Notes under the pieces: generated by a model
Told to the model about the DNA's origin: nothing
The model's input: only the letters and a program-made list of their open reading frames with translations
Database searches by the model: none
Translations under genes and position numbers: made by a program
Shown: one piece after another, positions 8,813-16,976 of the stretch
Layout of the letters: each line of letters starts with the position of its first letter
How positions within the stretch are numbered: position 1 is the stretch's first letter
Origin: Azoarcus sp. L1K30
GTDB lineage: Bacteria > Pseudomonadota > Gammaproteobacteria > Burkholderiales > Rhodocyclaceae
NCBI RefSeq assembly: GCF_018122735.1
Contig: NZ_JAGRRD010000001.1
Span: forward strand, 2,125,262 to 2,189,261
Length of the DNA: 64,000 nt
Direction: 5' to 3'

Positions 8813-9391
8813 ATGAACAAGACCCTTGCCGCACTCGCCTTCACCCTGCCATTCACCGTGCTGGCCGCATCCGCGCATGCTGCACCCGAGCACTACACCA
8901 TCGACGGCACCCACACCTTCCCCCGTTTTTCCTACAACCATTTCGGCTTCTCGAAGCAGCTCTCGCGCTTCAACAAGACCACCGGTACCGTCACCTTCGA
9001 CCAGGCGGCCAAAACCGGTGCCGTGGATGTCACCATCGACATGAAGTCGGTCGATACCGGCTTCGAACTGTTCGACGGCCACATCCAGGGCACTGAGTTC
9101 CTCGACACGGCAAATCATCCAACTTCGACCTTCAAGTCGACCCGCGTGGTGTTCGAGGGTGACAAGCCGGTCAGTGTCGAAGGCAACCTCACGATCAAGG
9201 GTGTCACCCGCCCGGTCACACTGACGATCACCTCCTTCCAGGCCATGCCGCATCCGATCCTGAAAAAGGATGCAATTGGCGCCAATGCCACGACGGTGAT
9301 CAAGCGCAGCGAATTCAATGCCGGCAAGTACGCGCCCAACGTCGGTGACGAGGTCACGCTCGACATCGCGATCGAAGCCATCAAGCAGTAA
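8813..9391 (+). CDS. YceI-family periplasmic lipid-binding protein, copy 2
   Basis: Second YceI protein, 192 residues. The signal peptide is residues 1-24, with cleavage expected after AHA. Family signatures include DGTHTFPRFSYNHFGFS, FDQAAKTG, SVDTGFELFDGHIQG, FLDTANHPTSTFKST and LTIKGVTRPVTL. This copy has the fuller canonical YceI motifs; copy 1 diverges in the first strand and in the acidic loop. The ATG at 8813 was chosen because a longer reading of the frame overlaps copy 1 and lacks a signal peptide. Likely periplasmic, binding a polyisoprenoid such as ubiquinone and working with the b561 upstream. No hairpin terminator was seen in the 125 bases before the next gene. Confidence 0.95.
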   Translation: MNKTLAALAFTLPFTVLAASAHAAPEHYTIDGTHTFPRFSYNHFGFSKQLSRFNKTTGTVTFDQAAKTGAVDVTIDMKSVDTGFELFDGHIQGTEFLDTANHPTSTFKSTRVVFEGDKPVSVEGNLTIKGVTRPVTLTITSFQAMPHPILKKDAIGANATTVIKRSEFNAGKYAPNVGDEVTLDIAIEAIKQ

Positions 9392-9516
9392 TCGCATGCG
9401 CAGAGCACACGCGGCCGGCCGGAACCGGCAGCGTGTGCTTGTCATGCGCGCGTGCATTGGGCAAGAATGCGGCATCCCGCCCATTCCGTGGCGCCACGAG
9501 GCCCTGGACCGACGCC

Positions 9517-10815
9517 ATGCCCCTGTTCAACGAACATCCCCTGCGTCACGCGCTCAATGACGAGGTGCACGCCCGTCCGCCGGTGCCGCTCGAGACGCCC
9601 GAGTTCGTCACCTACCTGGCCTTTCTTCACCACGAGGGCAGCGCGGGGCGCGAGGCGCTCCATCTCGAGGCGCTGACCTCGCAGCTCGGCCTTCCCGCCC
9701 CCGAAACCGAGACCGGCCACGTATTCATCGATGCCGAGTCCTTCCGCCTGAAGTGGGAGCGGCACAACGAGTTCTCCAGCTACACCTTTTTTCACCATAT
9801 CGCCGCCGAGGACAGCGCCGGCGACAATGCCCTGCTCGCGGTGCCGGCCGGCTGGCGCAAGGACATTCCCGGTCAGCTCGTCGCCGCCACCCACATCGAG
9901 TTGCGCGCGGTGCGCGAAGTCCCTCCCGACACGGTCATGGTGCAGGTATCGCCCTACGGCAAGACCCTGGTCGCCGCGCAGGTCGCCGACGGTGCAGGCT
10001 GGATCTTCACCGACTTTCACATCCACGAGGACGGTTTCTCCCGTTTCCTGCTGGTCGATGCCGGCCTGACCCCGCGCCAGGCGGGACGCATGGTGCAGCG
10101 CCTGGTTGAAATCGAAACCTACCGCGTCATGGCGCTGCTGGCCTTTCCGGTGGCAAAGCAGGTCGGGCGACTGCTGTCGCGTGCGGAGGACGAACTCGCG
10201 GATCTGATGGATGGACTCGAGCAGGCGCGCAATACCGAGGACGACCGTGCCGTGCTCGGCCGCCTCACCCGGCTGGCTGCCGAAATCGAACGCTCGGTGG
10301 CTCGCACCACCTTCCGCTTCGGCGCCGCCGCGGCCTACTACCGGCTGGTCGGACAGCGCATCGACGAGCTGCGCGAGGTGCGCCTGCCCGGCTTTCCCAC
10401 TGTACGTGAATTCATGGAACGCCGGCTGACCCCGGCCATCAGCACCTGCGCCACCATTGCCCGACGCCAGGAGGACATCTCCGGCCGGATTGCACGCAAC
10501 TCGCAACTGCTGCGTACGCGTGTCGATATCGAGCTCGAACGCCAGAATCAGGAGCTGCTCGCGCAGATGAACCGACGGGCGAAGATTCAACTGCACTTGC
10601 AGGAAACGGTGGAGGGCCTGTCGGTGGTGGCCATCACCTACTACGCGTCGCAATTGGTGAACTACATAGCGAAGGGCGCCAAACACTTCATCGAACCGGC
10701 CACGCCAGAGGTCATCACCGCCATTTCGATTCCGGTCATTGCCACGCTGGTTGCGATCAGCCTGCGCCGGGTCAGAAACAGCCTCAACACCGACGACAAG
10801 GAGCACGCACACTGA
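9517..10815 (+). CDS. DUF3422-family membrane-anchored protein
   Basis: 432-residue protein of the DUF3422 family, recognisable by its opening: PLFNEHPLRHALNDEVHARP. The bulk is soluble, with a helical, charged central part (about residues 190-350) likely to form coiled coil. Near the C-terminus are two hydrophobic segments (about 366-386 and 395-415), then a short basic tail, suggesting anchoring in the inner membrane by a hairpin. The function of the family is not known; it is widespread in alpha- and betaproteobacteria. The start is the ATG at 9517, since the family always begins at this motif; an in-frame extension to 9433 is not credible. No operon partner is evident. purC follows after 56 bases but has its own -10-like box. 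Confidence 0.88.
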   Translation: MPLFNEHPLRHALNDEVHARPPVPLETPEFVTYLAFLHHEGSAGREALHLEALTSQLGLPAPETETGHVFIDAESFRLKWERHNEFSSYTFFHHIAAEDSAGDNALLAVPAGWRKDIPGQLVAATHIELRAVREVPPDTVMVQVSPYGKTLVAAQVADGAGWIFTDFHIHEDGFSRFLLVDAGLTPRQAGRMVQRLVEIETYRVMALLAFPVAKQVGRLLSRAEDELADLMDGLEQARNTEDDRAVLGRLTRLAAEIERSVARTTFRFGAAAAYYRLVGQRIDELREVRLPGFPTVREFMERRLTPAISTCATIARRQEDISGRIARNSQLLRTRVDIELERQNQELLAQMNRRAKIQLHLQETVEGLSVVAITYYASQLVNYIAKGAKHFIEPATPEVITAISIPVIATLVAISLRRVRNSLNTDDKEHAH

Positions 10816-10836
10816 GTGTGTGCCGCGCAGCTCACC

Positions 10837-10842
10837 TATAAT
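10837..10842 (+). promoter_or_regulatory. Candidate -10 box of the purC promoter
   Basis: A perfect TATAAT lies 30 bases before the purC GTG start. No convincing TTGACA-like element is found 16-18 bases upstream, so this is a candidate only. Confidence 0.4.
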
Positions 10843-10871
10843 CACGTTTTGCTCAAACCGGGAACCTATCC

Positions 10872-11807
10872 GTGACCACCCCGCTTTTCGAATCCACCAT
10901 CAAGAGCCTGCCACTGCTTGGGCGCGGCAAGGTGCGCGACATCTACGCAGTCGACGCCGACAAATTGCTGATCGTGACCAGCGATCGCTTGTCTGCCTTC
11001 GACGTGATCCTGCCCAATCCGATTCCCGACAAGGGTAGGGTGCTGATCGCGATGGCCAACTTCTGGTTCGACAAGCTCGGTCACATCATTCCCAACCAGC
11101 TCACCGGCATCGACCCCGAGACGGTTGTCGCCGCCGACGAGCGCGACCAGGTTCGCGGGCGCGCCCTCGTGGTGAAGCGCCTCAAGCCATTGCCGATCGA
11201 GGCCGTGGTGCGCGGCTACGTGATCGGCGGGGGCTGGAAGGACTATCAGGAGACCGGTGCCATCTGCGGCATTGCGCTGCCACCGGGGCTGAAGCAGGCC
11301 GCCAAACTTCCCGCCCCGATCTTCACCCCCTCATCCAAGGCCGAAGCCGGCGCACACGACGAGAACATCTCCTTCGCCCAGGCCCAGGCGGATTGCGACG
11401 CTCAGCTCGCGAGCGCACTTGCCGGCACCGGCAAGACCGGCGCCGGACTTGCCGAAGAGGCACGCCAGGCCGCACTCGCGCTGTACACGGAAGCAGCCGA
11501 CTACGCGGCTGGCCGTGGCATCATCATCGCCGATACCAAGTTCGAATTCGGTATCGATGCCGCCGGCACCCTGCACCTGATCGACGAAGCATTGACACCG
11601 GACTCCTCACGCTTCTGGCCCGCAGACAGCTATCGCGAGGGCATCAGCCCGCCGTCCTACGACAAGCAATACGTGCGTGACTATCTCGAGACGCTGGACT
11701 GGAACAAGCAGGCACCCGGCCCGTCATTGCCCGCAGACGTCATCGAGCGTACCGCCGACAAGTACCGTGAGGCATTTACCCGCCTGACCGGGCAGCATCT
11801 GGCTTGA
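10872..11807 (+). CDS. purC: Phosphoribosylaminoimidazole-succinocarboxamide synthase
   Basis: SAICAR synthase, which joins CAIR and aspartate with ATP in de novo purine synthesis; cytoplasmic. 311 residues, the length of the longer bacterial/yeast-type form. Signatures include the opening [37 protein letters not shown] and DTKFEFGID, followed by [10 protein letters not shown] near the end. The start is GTG at 10872; a TATAAT box 30 bases upstream suggests a short leader. Other pur genes in the window (purH, purD) are 23 kb away, so it is transcribed alone. The 205 bases after its stop carry three consecutive stable hairpins, listed separately. Confidence 0.97.
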   Translation: MTTPLFESTIKSLPLLGRGKVRDIYAVDADKLLIVTSDRLSAFDVILPNPIPDKGRVLIAMANFWFDKLGHIIPNQLTGIDPETVVAADERDQVRGRALVVKRLKPLPIEAVVRGYVIGGGWKDYQETGAICGIALPPGLKQAAKLPAPIFTPSSKAEAGAHDENISFAQAQADCDAQLASALAGTGKTGAGLAEEARQAALALYTEAADYAAGRGIIIADTKFEFGIDAAGTLHLIDEALTPDSSRFWPADSYREGISPPSYDKQYVRDYLETLDWNKQAPGPSLPADVIERTADKYREAFTRLTGQHLA

Positions 11808-11815
11808 GACGTGGC

Positions 11816-11840
11816 GGTCTCCGCCGCAACGGCGGGGACC
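11816..11840 (+). repeat. Hairpin 1 of the purC downstream cluster
   Basis: Inverted repeat GGTCTCCGCCG / CGGCGGGGACC with a 3-base loop (CAA). It is 11 pairs with one G-T wobble and begins 9 bases after the purC stop. No T-run follows, so it is not a standard terminator by itself. Confidence 0.7.
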
Positions 11841-11850
11841 ACAGCCGGCG

Positions 11851-11870
11851 GCAGGCAGTGAAATGCCTGC
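11851..11870 (+). repeat. Hairpin 2 of the purC downstream cluster
   Basis: Inverted repeat GCAGGCA / TGCCTGC with a 6-base loop, 10 bases after hairpin 1. There is no T-run. Confidence 0.65.
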
Positions 11871-11877
11871 ATGACCC

Positions 11878-11908
11878 GCGCGCGGCCATTGGGCAAATGG
11901 CTGCGCGC
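11878..11908 (+). repeat. Hairpin 3 of the purC downstream cluster
   Basis: Inverted repeat GCGCGCGGCCATT / AATGGCTGCGCGC with a 5-base loop (GGGCA). It is 13 pairs with one wobble and is the strongest of the three. It lies 105 bases before the DUF2189 gene start. Confidence 0.7.
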
Positions 11909-12012
11909 AGCATAAAGAACTCTGCGTGAAGATCCCCCTCTAACGGACAGCCCGGGATCGTTCCGCGCCAATGACGGGACTGCCCGGCATATTCCACCCG
12001 ATGGAGGTTGCC

Positions 12013-12786
12013 ATGGACAAGTCTTTTCATACCCTGGATCACCACTTCGACCTGCCCCACGTCCGCCGGGTCGATGCAAACCGGCCATTTCAATGGCTCA
12101 AGCTCGGCCTGAGCGACATGCGGGACAACCTGGCGGCGAGTTTGACTTACGGCCTGTTCTTTGCCGTGGCGGGCTATCTCATCCTCGCCTACGCGGCCAG
12201 CATGCCTTATCTCTTCACCGGTGCAGTGTGCGGGTTCTTCCTGATCGGCCCGATCGCCGCCGCCGGGTTGTACGAGATCTCCCGTCAGCACGAGAAGGGG
12301 CGCTCGATGTCTTTCGCCGAGTCCCTGCGCAGCCTGTGGACGCACCGTGACAGCATGCTGTTCTTCGGCGTCTTTCTTGCCATCACGCTGATCGGATGGG
12401 AACGCATCTCAGCCATCATTTTCGCGCTTTTCTATCATGGCGGATCGCCGGACCTGAGCAACTTCTATCGCGAGGTATTCCTGTCTGGCGACTATACCCA
12501 TTTCGTTGTCGCCTACCTGGTGATCGGTGGCGCGCTCGCCGCGCTGGTGTTCTCGCTGTCGGTCGTTTCCATCCCGATGACCATGGACCGTGAAGCCGAC
12601 GGCATCAGCGCAGCGATGACCAGCATGCGCACGGTTGGCATCAATCTCGGCGCCATGGCGGTATGGGCTGCGCTGATCGTCGTGCTGATCGGCATCGGCT
12701 TCGCCACGATGATGATCGGCATGGTGATCCTGCTGCCATTGCTGGGACACGCATCCTGGCACGCTTATCGTGACCTGATCGAGTAA
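12013..12786 (+). CDS. DUF2189-family integral membrane protein
   Basis: Polytopic inner-membrane protein of 257 residues matching the DUF2189 family. About six hydrophobic segments are seen, near residues 44-62, 68-92, 116-142, 172-200, 212-225 and 228-247. The soluble N-terminus carries PHVRRVDANRPFQWLKLGLSDM, the typical family opening. The function of the family is unknown; in some genomes members sit near cytochrome oxidase genes, which is not the case here. The ATG at 12013 is preceded by GGAGG with ideal spacing, which decides the start over an ATG 14 codons upstream. It is followed by a strong intrinsic terminator at 12810, so it is a monocistronic unit. Confidence 0.88.
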   Translation: MDKSFHTLDHHFDLPHVRRVDANRPFQWLKLGLSDMRDNLAASLTYGLFFAVAGYLILAYAASMPYLFTGAVCGFFLIGPIAAAGLYEISRQHEKGRSMSFAESLRSLWTHRDSMLFFGVFLAITLIGWERISAIIFALFYHGGSPDLSNFYREVFLSGDYTHFVVAYLVIGGALAALVFSLSVVSIPMTMDREADGISAAMTSMRTVGINLGAMAVWAALIVVLIGIGFATMMIGMVILLPLLGHASWHAYRDLIE

Positions 12787-12809
12787 ATCCGCCCGATCAG
12801 TTTCGCCGA

Positions 12810-12842
12810 GGGCGCCGATAGCGGCGCCCTTTCGATTTTTTG
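12810..12842 (+). terminator. Intrinsic terminator after the DUF2189 gene
   Basis: Stem GGGCGCCG / CGGCGCCC with loop ATAG, followed by TTTCGATTTTTT. It ends the unit beginning at 12013. Confidence 0.9.
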
Positions 12843-12886
12843 CGGCACAATAGGCGCATCACACGTTCTCAACCGACCCGGACATC

Positions 12887-14980
12887 ATGCAAGCACCGAC
12901 CCCCGCACCGCTCGACAATCCGCTGCTCGACTTCTCTGGCCTGCCCCGCTTCGACACGATCCGGCCCGAGCATGTGGCTCCAGCGATCAGGCAACTGCTC
13001 GACGAATACCGCACGCTCATCGAACGCCTCACCAACAGCGAAAATACACCGACCTGGGATGATTTCATCGTGCCGATGAACGCGGCCGGGGAACGTATGG
13101 GGCGCGCCTGGGGTGTGGTCGGGCACCTGCACAGCGTGATGGATATACCGGTATGGCGCGAAGCTTACAACGCCCTGTTGCCCGAAGTCTCCCGCTTCTA
13201 TGCTGAGGTGGGACAGAACCTGGCCTTGTTCGAAAAGTACAAGGCGCTGAGTGAAAGCCCCGAATACAACTCCCTCACGCCGACCCGCCAGCGCATCCTG
13301 GACCACGAACTGCGCGATTTCCGCCTTTCCGGCGCGGAACTTCCCGACGAGCGCAAACCGCGCTTCCAGGCCATTCAGGAGGCGATGTCACAACTCGGCG
13401 CCAAATTTTCCGAGAACCTGCTCGACGCCACCAATGGCCATGCCGAATGGATCGAAGACGAATCGGCCCTGACCGGCATTCCCGCCGACGCCGTCAGCAC
13501 CGCGCGTGCCGCAGCAGAGAAAGAGGGCAGATCCGGGTGGAAGTTCACGCTGCAGATGCCAGCCTATCTGCCCGTGCTGCAGTACGCCGACAATCGTGAC
13601 CTGCGCGAACGCATGTATCGCGCCTATGCCACCCGTGCATCGGAACTCGGCAAGCCGGAACTGGACAACGGTCCGCTGATCGGACGCATTCTCGCGCTGC
13701 GTGACGAAGAAGCCCGCATGCTGGGTTACCGTAACTTCGCCGAAGTCTCGCTCGTACCCAAGATGGCCGATACGCCCGAACAGGTGCTCGGCTTCCTGCG
13801 CGAACTCGCAGCCAAGGCCAAACCCTTTGCCGAACGCGACCTCGACGAACTGCGTGCCTTTTCGCGCGACGAACTCGGCATCGTCGATCTGCAGCCGTGG
13901 GACGTCACCTATGCCTCGGAAAAACTGCGCCAGGCACGCTACGCCTACTCCGATCAGGAAGTGAAACAGTATTTCCCCGAGCCGCGTGTACTCGACGGGC
14001 TGTTTGGCGTGATCCGGGCCCTCTATGGCGTGGATATCCTGCCCGACGAGGCGCCGCGCTGGGATCCTGACGTCGGCTTCTTCCGCATCGAGAAAGCCGG
14101 CGAACTGATCGGGCATTTCTACCTCGATCTGCACGCACGCGAAACCAAGCGTGGCGGTGCATGGATGGATTCCGCCCGCAGTCGCCATGTCGGTGCGGAT
14201 GGGACCACCACCCCCGTGGCCTACCTGGTGTGCAACTTCCCCGGCCCGGTCGGGGGCAAGCCCGCGACCTTCACCCACGACGACGTGCTGACGCTGTTCC
14301 ATGAGGTGGGCCACGGTCTCCATCATCTGCTGACCCGGGTGGACGAGCTGGCGGTGTCCGGCATCCATGGGGTGGAGTGGGATGCGGTCGAATTGCCGAG
14401 CCAGTTCATGGAGAACTTCTGCTGGGAATGGGACGTGCTGTGCGGCATGACCCGCCATGTCGATACCGGCGAACCGCTGCCACGCGCGCTGTACGACAAG
14501 ATGATCGCGGCGAAAAACTTTCAGAGCGGCATGCAGACGGTGCGCCAACTGGAGTTCTCGATGTTCGACCTCCGCCTTCACGGCGAATTGCGCCCGAGCG
14601 GTGAAGGCGATCAGGCAAGCGTCGCCATCGAGCGCGTCATGGCGCTGCTCGATGAGGTCCGGGCCGAAGTCGCGGTATTGATTCCGCCTGCATGGCACCG
14701 TTTTCCGCACAGCTTTTCGCATATTTTTGCTGGCGGATATGCTGCCGGCTACTACAGTTACAAGTGGGCCGAAGTCCTGTCGGCGGATGCCTTCGAAGCC
14801 TTCGAGGAAGCCGGCGCCGGCAAGGGCAGCCTGCTCGACGCCGACACCGGCGCGCGCTTCTGGCGCGAGATTCTGGCCGTCGGCGGCAGCCGCCCGGCGC
14901 TGGAGTCGTTCAAGGCCTTTCGCGGGCGCGAACCGCGGGTCGATGCATTATTACGCCACCTTGGAATGGTCGCCGCATGA
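12887..14980 (+). CDS. prlC: Oligopeptidase A (M3 metallopeptidase)
   Basis: Cytoplasmic zinc oligopeptidase of the M3 family (PrlC / OpdA), which degrades peptides including cleaved signal peptides. 697 residues, close to the roughly 680 of the enterobacterial enzyme. The zinc motif HEVGH is at residues 472-476 within LFHEVGHGLHHLL. The downstream glutamate ligand lies in GVEWDAVELPSQFMENF, and the family C-terminal HxFxHIFAGGYAAGYY-type segment is present (FPHSFSHIFAGGYAAGYYSY). The stop overlaps the next start in ATGA, so the glutaredoxin-like gene is translationally coupled. A terminator precedes it, so transcription starts within the 45 bases ahead of the ATG, where CACAAT may act as a -10. 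Confidence 0.96.
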   Translation: MQAPTPAPLDNPLLDFSGLPRFDTIRPEHVAPAIRQLLDEYRTLIERLTNSENTPTWDDFIVPMNAAGERMGRAWGVVGHLHSVMDIPVWREAYNALLPEVSRFYAEVGQNLALFEKYKALSESPEYNSLTPTRQRILDHELRDFRLSGAELPDERKPRFQAIQEAMSQLGAKFSENLLDATNGHAEWIEDESALTGIPADAVSTARAAAEKEGRSGWKFTLQMPAYLPVLQYADNRDLRERMYRAYATRASELGKPELDNGPLIGRILALRDEEARMLGYRNFAEVSLVPKMADTPEQVLGFLRELAAKAKPFAERDLDELRAFSRDELGIVDLQPWDVTYASEKLRQARYAYSDQEVKQYFPEPRVLDGLFGVIRALYGVDILPDEAPRWDPDVGFFRIEKAGELIGHFYLDLHARETKRGGAWMDSARSRHVGADGTTTPVAYLVCNFPGPVGGKPATFTHDDVLTLFHEVGHGLHHLLTRVDELAVSGIHGVEWDAVELPSQFMENFCWEWDVLCGMTRHVDTGEPLPRALYDKMIAAKNFQSGMQTVRQLEFSMFDLRLHGELRPSGEGDQASVAIERVMALLDEVRAEVAVLIPPAWHRFPHSFSHIFAGGYAAGYYSYKWAEVLSADAFEAFEEAGAGKGSLLDADTGARFWREILAVGGSRPALESFKAFRGREPRVDALLRHLGMVAA

Positions 14981-15447
14981 CTAGAACACGCTTCCTCGCC
15001 GTACTGATTGCACTGGGTCTGAGCGCCTTGGCACAGGCGCAAACGACTTATCGATGGGTTGACCGGCAAGGGCAGGTACACTATTCCGACCAGCCGCCAC
15101 CGCCGGAAGCGGGAACGCCGGAGGCGCGCCGCTTTGCCGCGCCGCCGCCCGATCCGACGCTGTCATACACTTTGCGCAAGCTCGGCGAGGATTTTCCGGT
15201 CACGCTCTATACCTCCGCCAACTGCACCGATCTGTGCGCCTCCGCGCGCGCGCTGTTGGGCGCACGCGGCATTCCCTTTACAGAGCGCATCCTCGCCAGC
15301 CAGGACGATATTGCCGACTTTCGCGACCGCTTCGGCAGTCCGGAACAGGTGCCCACACTCAGCGTCGGACGAAAACCGTTCAAGGGCTTCGAACCCGGCG
15401 GATGGAACCGCCTGCTCGATCAGGTCGGCTACCCCAAGGCACCGTGA
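14977..15447 (+). CDS. Secreted DUF4124 / glutaredoxin-like protein
   Basis: 156-residue exported protein. The signal peptide is residues 1-21 (cleavage near ALAQA). A DUF4124 segment follows at about 22-55 (TYRWVDRQGQVHYSDQPPP), then a proline/alanine linker and a glutaredoxin-fold domain from about 70 (VTLYTSANC...CASARALLGARGIPF, cis-Pro region QVPTLSVG). The redox motif is Cys-Thr-Asp-Leu-Cys, that is CxxxC rather than the CxxC of true glutaredoxins. I recall similar spacing in related betaproteobacterial proteins. Its ATG overlaps the prlC stop by four bases. It is a possible periplasmic thiol protein; substrate and partners are unknown. Confidence 0.88.
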   Translation: MTRTRFLAVLIALGLSALAQAQTTYRWVDRQGQVHYSDQPPPPEAGTPEARRFAAPPPDPTLSYTLRKLGEDFPVTLYTSANCTDLCASARALLGARGIPFTERILASQDDIADFRDRFGSPEQVPTLSVGRKPFKGFEPGGWNRLLDQVGYPKAP

Positions 15448-15470
15448 GGGGCCGTCACCCGAACGCCCCG

Positions 15471-16853
15471 TCAGAGCGCCAGCCCAAGCGCTTCAATGGC
15501 GCTGAGGGGTGATGGCCTGCCATTGACGAACAGGCTGCCCCCCTCGTAGCGCAATGCAGTGCTCAGCATCCCGTCCTTTTCCCGCAGCACGCCTGCGGCG
15601 AGAATATCCCCCATCTGCTTCTTGACCGCAGCACTGACCGCGCCATCGATCTCGGCATCCGAGGCCTCGACCTTCATCGCCTGCACATAGCCGACAACGG
15701 ACTGACGTGCGTTCAATTGAAGCAGCCGCAACAACAAGGCCTTGGGCATGCTGAACTCCGCACTGGCACCAACACCGGCGACCGGGTCCCGACCCACCGC
15801 ATCAGCCTTCCCGGCATAGTCGATCCGCGCACTCATCTCTGCGCGACCCTCGCCGAGACTCGCCCCGAGACGCTTGAGTTCGATCGCGGGTGCACGCCCG
15901 AGCATCGCGGGCAGTTGCTGTGAGACCACCTCAAGCACGGCAACACGCTGCATCTCGATATCGCTGTCGGCTCGTCGGACCTCCTCGGCACGGCGGGAAA
16001 TTGCATCCAGCGCTGCGGCATCGATACGTTCGGCCGCAAACGCCAGGCCAAGTTCGTCCACTGTCTCGCCCCCTCCGCTCAGATTGCTGACGCGGAAGTC
16101 GACGCTCATATTCACCAAATCCCCGTCGAGCGCGATCAGCGACGCAATCTTCAAGCCGCCGAGGACAAAGCTGTCCTGCCCACTGCGGGCGGAAAACACT
16201 GCACGATCGAGGCTCAGCGAGGACGACCCGGTCCAGAACCGGTATTGCTTTGATCGCGATGAATCCAGATCGAACGCAAGATGCTCGATCGTCAGGGCAC
16301 TGCCATCGGCATCGCGGATATCGAGCTTGGGCATGACGATACGACCCCGCGCCTGCGATTGCCCGGCGCCGAGATTGAGCTCGCCGTCGATGCCGCCCCA
16401 GTCGACGGACAAGCCTGCGCCCGCTGCCCCCTTGAATCCGGGTGAAGAAATGCGGTTGAACAGATCCCCGCGCCAGCCCACCACGGTCGCGACTTCGAGC
16501 GCCGCACGCCCCTGCAAGACCGCCCCCAGACTGCGTTCGAAAGCGGCCGGCATGATCAGCGTGGAATGGATGCGCGCAGCGCTACCAGCGGCGAAGACGC
16601 CTTGGTCGATATGATGGTCGACGGAAAATGTGATCGTCTCGTCGCCATCGTCGATGGTCCACGTGGTGCGGGCCTCGGCGCCGAACACCCCGCGCCGGTA
16701 ATCGAGCACCTGCACCTGGAGCGCGCCCGCACACATCGCGTCGACGCTGCTGCGAAAACCCGCCTCGACCTTGCCCCCAATCACGAAATTTGCTGCTGCC
16801 ACTACCACTGCTGCCGCGCCAAGCGCACCCGCCATCACCACCGCCTTGCCCAT
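15471..16853 (-). CDS. DUF945 (YdgA-like) family protein
   Basis: 460-residue protein of the DUF945 / YdgA family. A hydrophobic N-terminal segment (residues 2-26, MGKAVVMAGALGAAAVVVAA) acts as a signal anchor. The remainder is a long beta-rich periplasmic domain with the family features: an early DYxRGVFGAEA segment, repeated LxLD strands, and a C-terminal LRYEGGSLFVNGRP. Function is not established; in enterobacteria YdgA is an inner-membrane associated protein. The ATG at 16853 has AGAAGGATAG upstream; the longer reading from 16946 lacks support. It converges with the glutaredoxin-like gene 23 bases away, and lies 123 bases downstream of the ammonium-transporter fusion on the same strand. 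Confidence 0.88.
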   Translation of the reverse strand: MGKAVVMAGALGAAAVVVAAANFVIGGKVEAGFRSSVDAMCAGALQVQVLDYRRGVFGAEARTTWTIDDGDETITFSVDHHIDQGVFAAGSAARIHSTLIMPAAFERSLGAVLQGRAALEVATVVGWRGDLFNRISSPGFKGAAGAGLSVDWGGIDGELNLGAGQSQARGRIVMPKLDIRDADGSALTIEHLAFDLDSSRSKQYRFWTGSSSLSLDRAVFSARSGQDSFVLGGLKIASLIALDGDLVNMSVDFRVSNLSGGGETVDELGLAFAAERIDAAALDAISRRAEEVRRADSDIEMQRVAVLEVVSQQLPAMLGRAPAIELKRLGASLGEGRAEMSARIDYAGKADAVGRDPVAGVGASAEFSMPKALLLRLLQLNARQSVVGYVQAMKVEASDAEIDGAVSAAVKKQMGDILAAGVLREKDGMLSTALRYEGGSLFVNGRPSPLSAIEALGLAL

Positions 16854-16976
16854 ACCTATCCTTCTCAGACCCGGAACCAACGCGCGCCGGTGCAAACGGC
16901 AGCCATTATCGCCGCAGTCCGCTGACTGCAACCGGCCAGGAAGCAAATTTGGGCCGCTGTCTGCGCGTTGGCGAAT

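Noticed and set aside
8179-9391. Recent tandem duplication of yceI
   Set aside because: The two copies share only family motifs and differ in length and signal peptide, so it is not a fresh duplication or assembly repeat.
9442-10845. 467-codon minus-strand open frame opposite the DUF3422 gene
   Set aside because: Shadow frame typical of high-GC codon bias; the plus strand matches DUF3422.
13388-14722. 444-codon minus-strand open frame opposite prlC
   Set aside because: Antisense to the zinc peptidase with intact HEVGH; considered a shadow.
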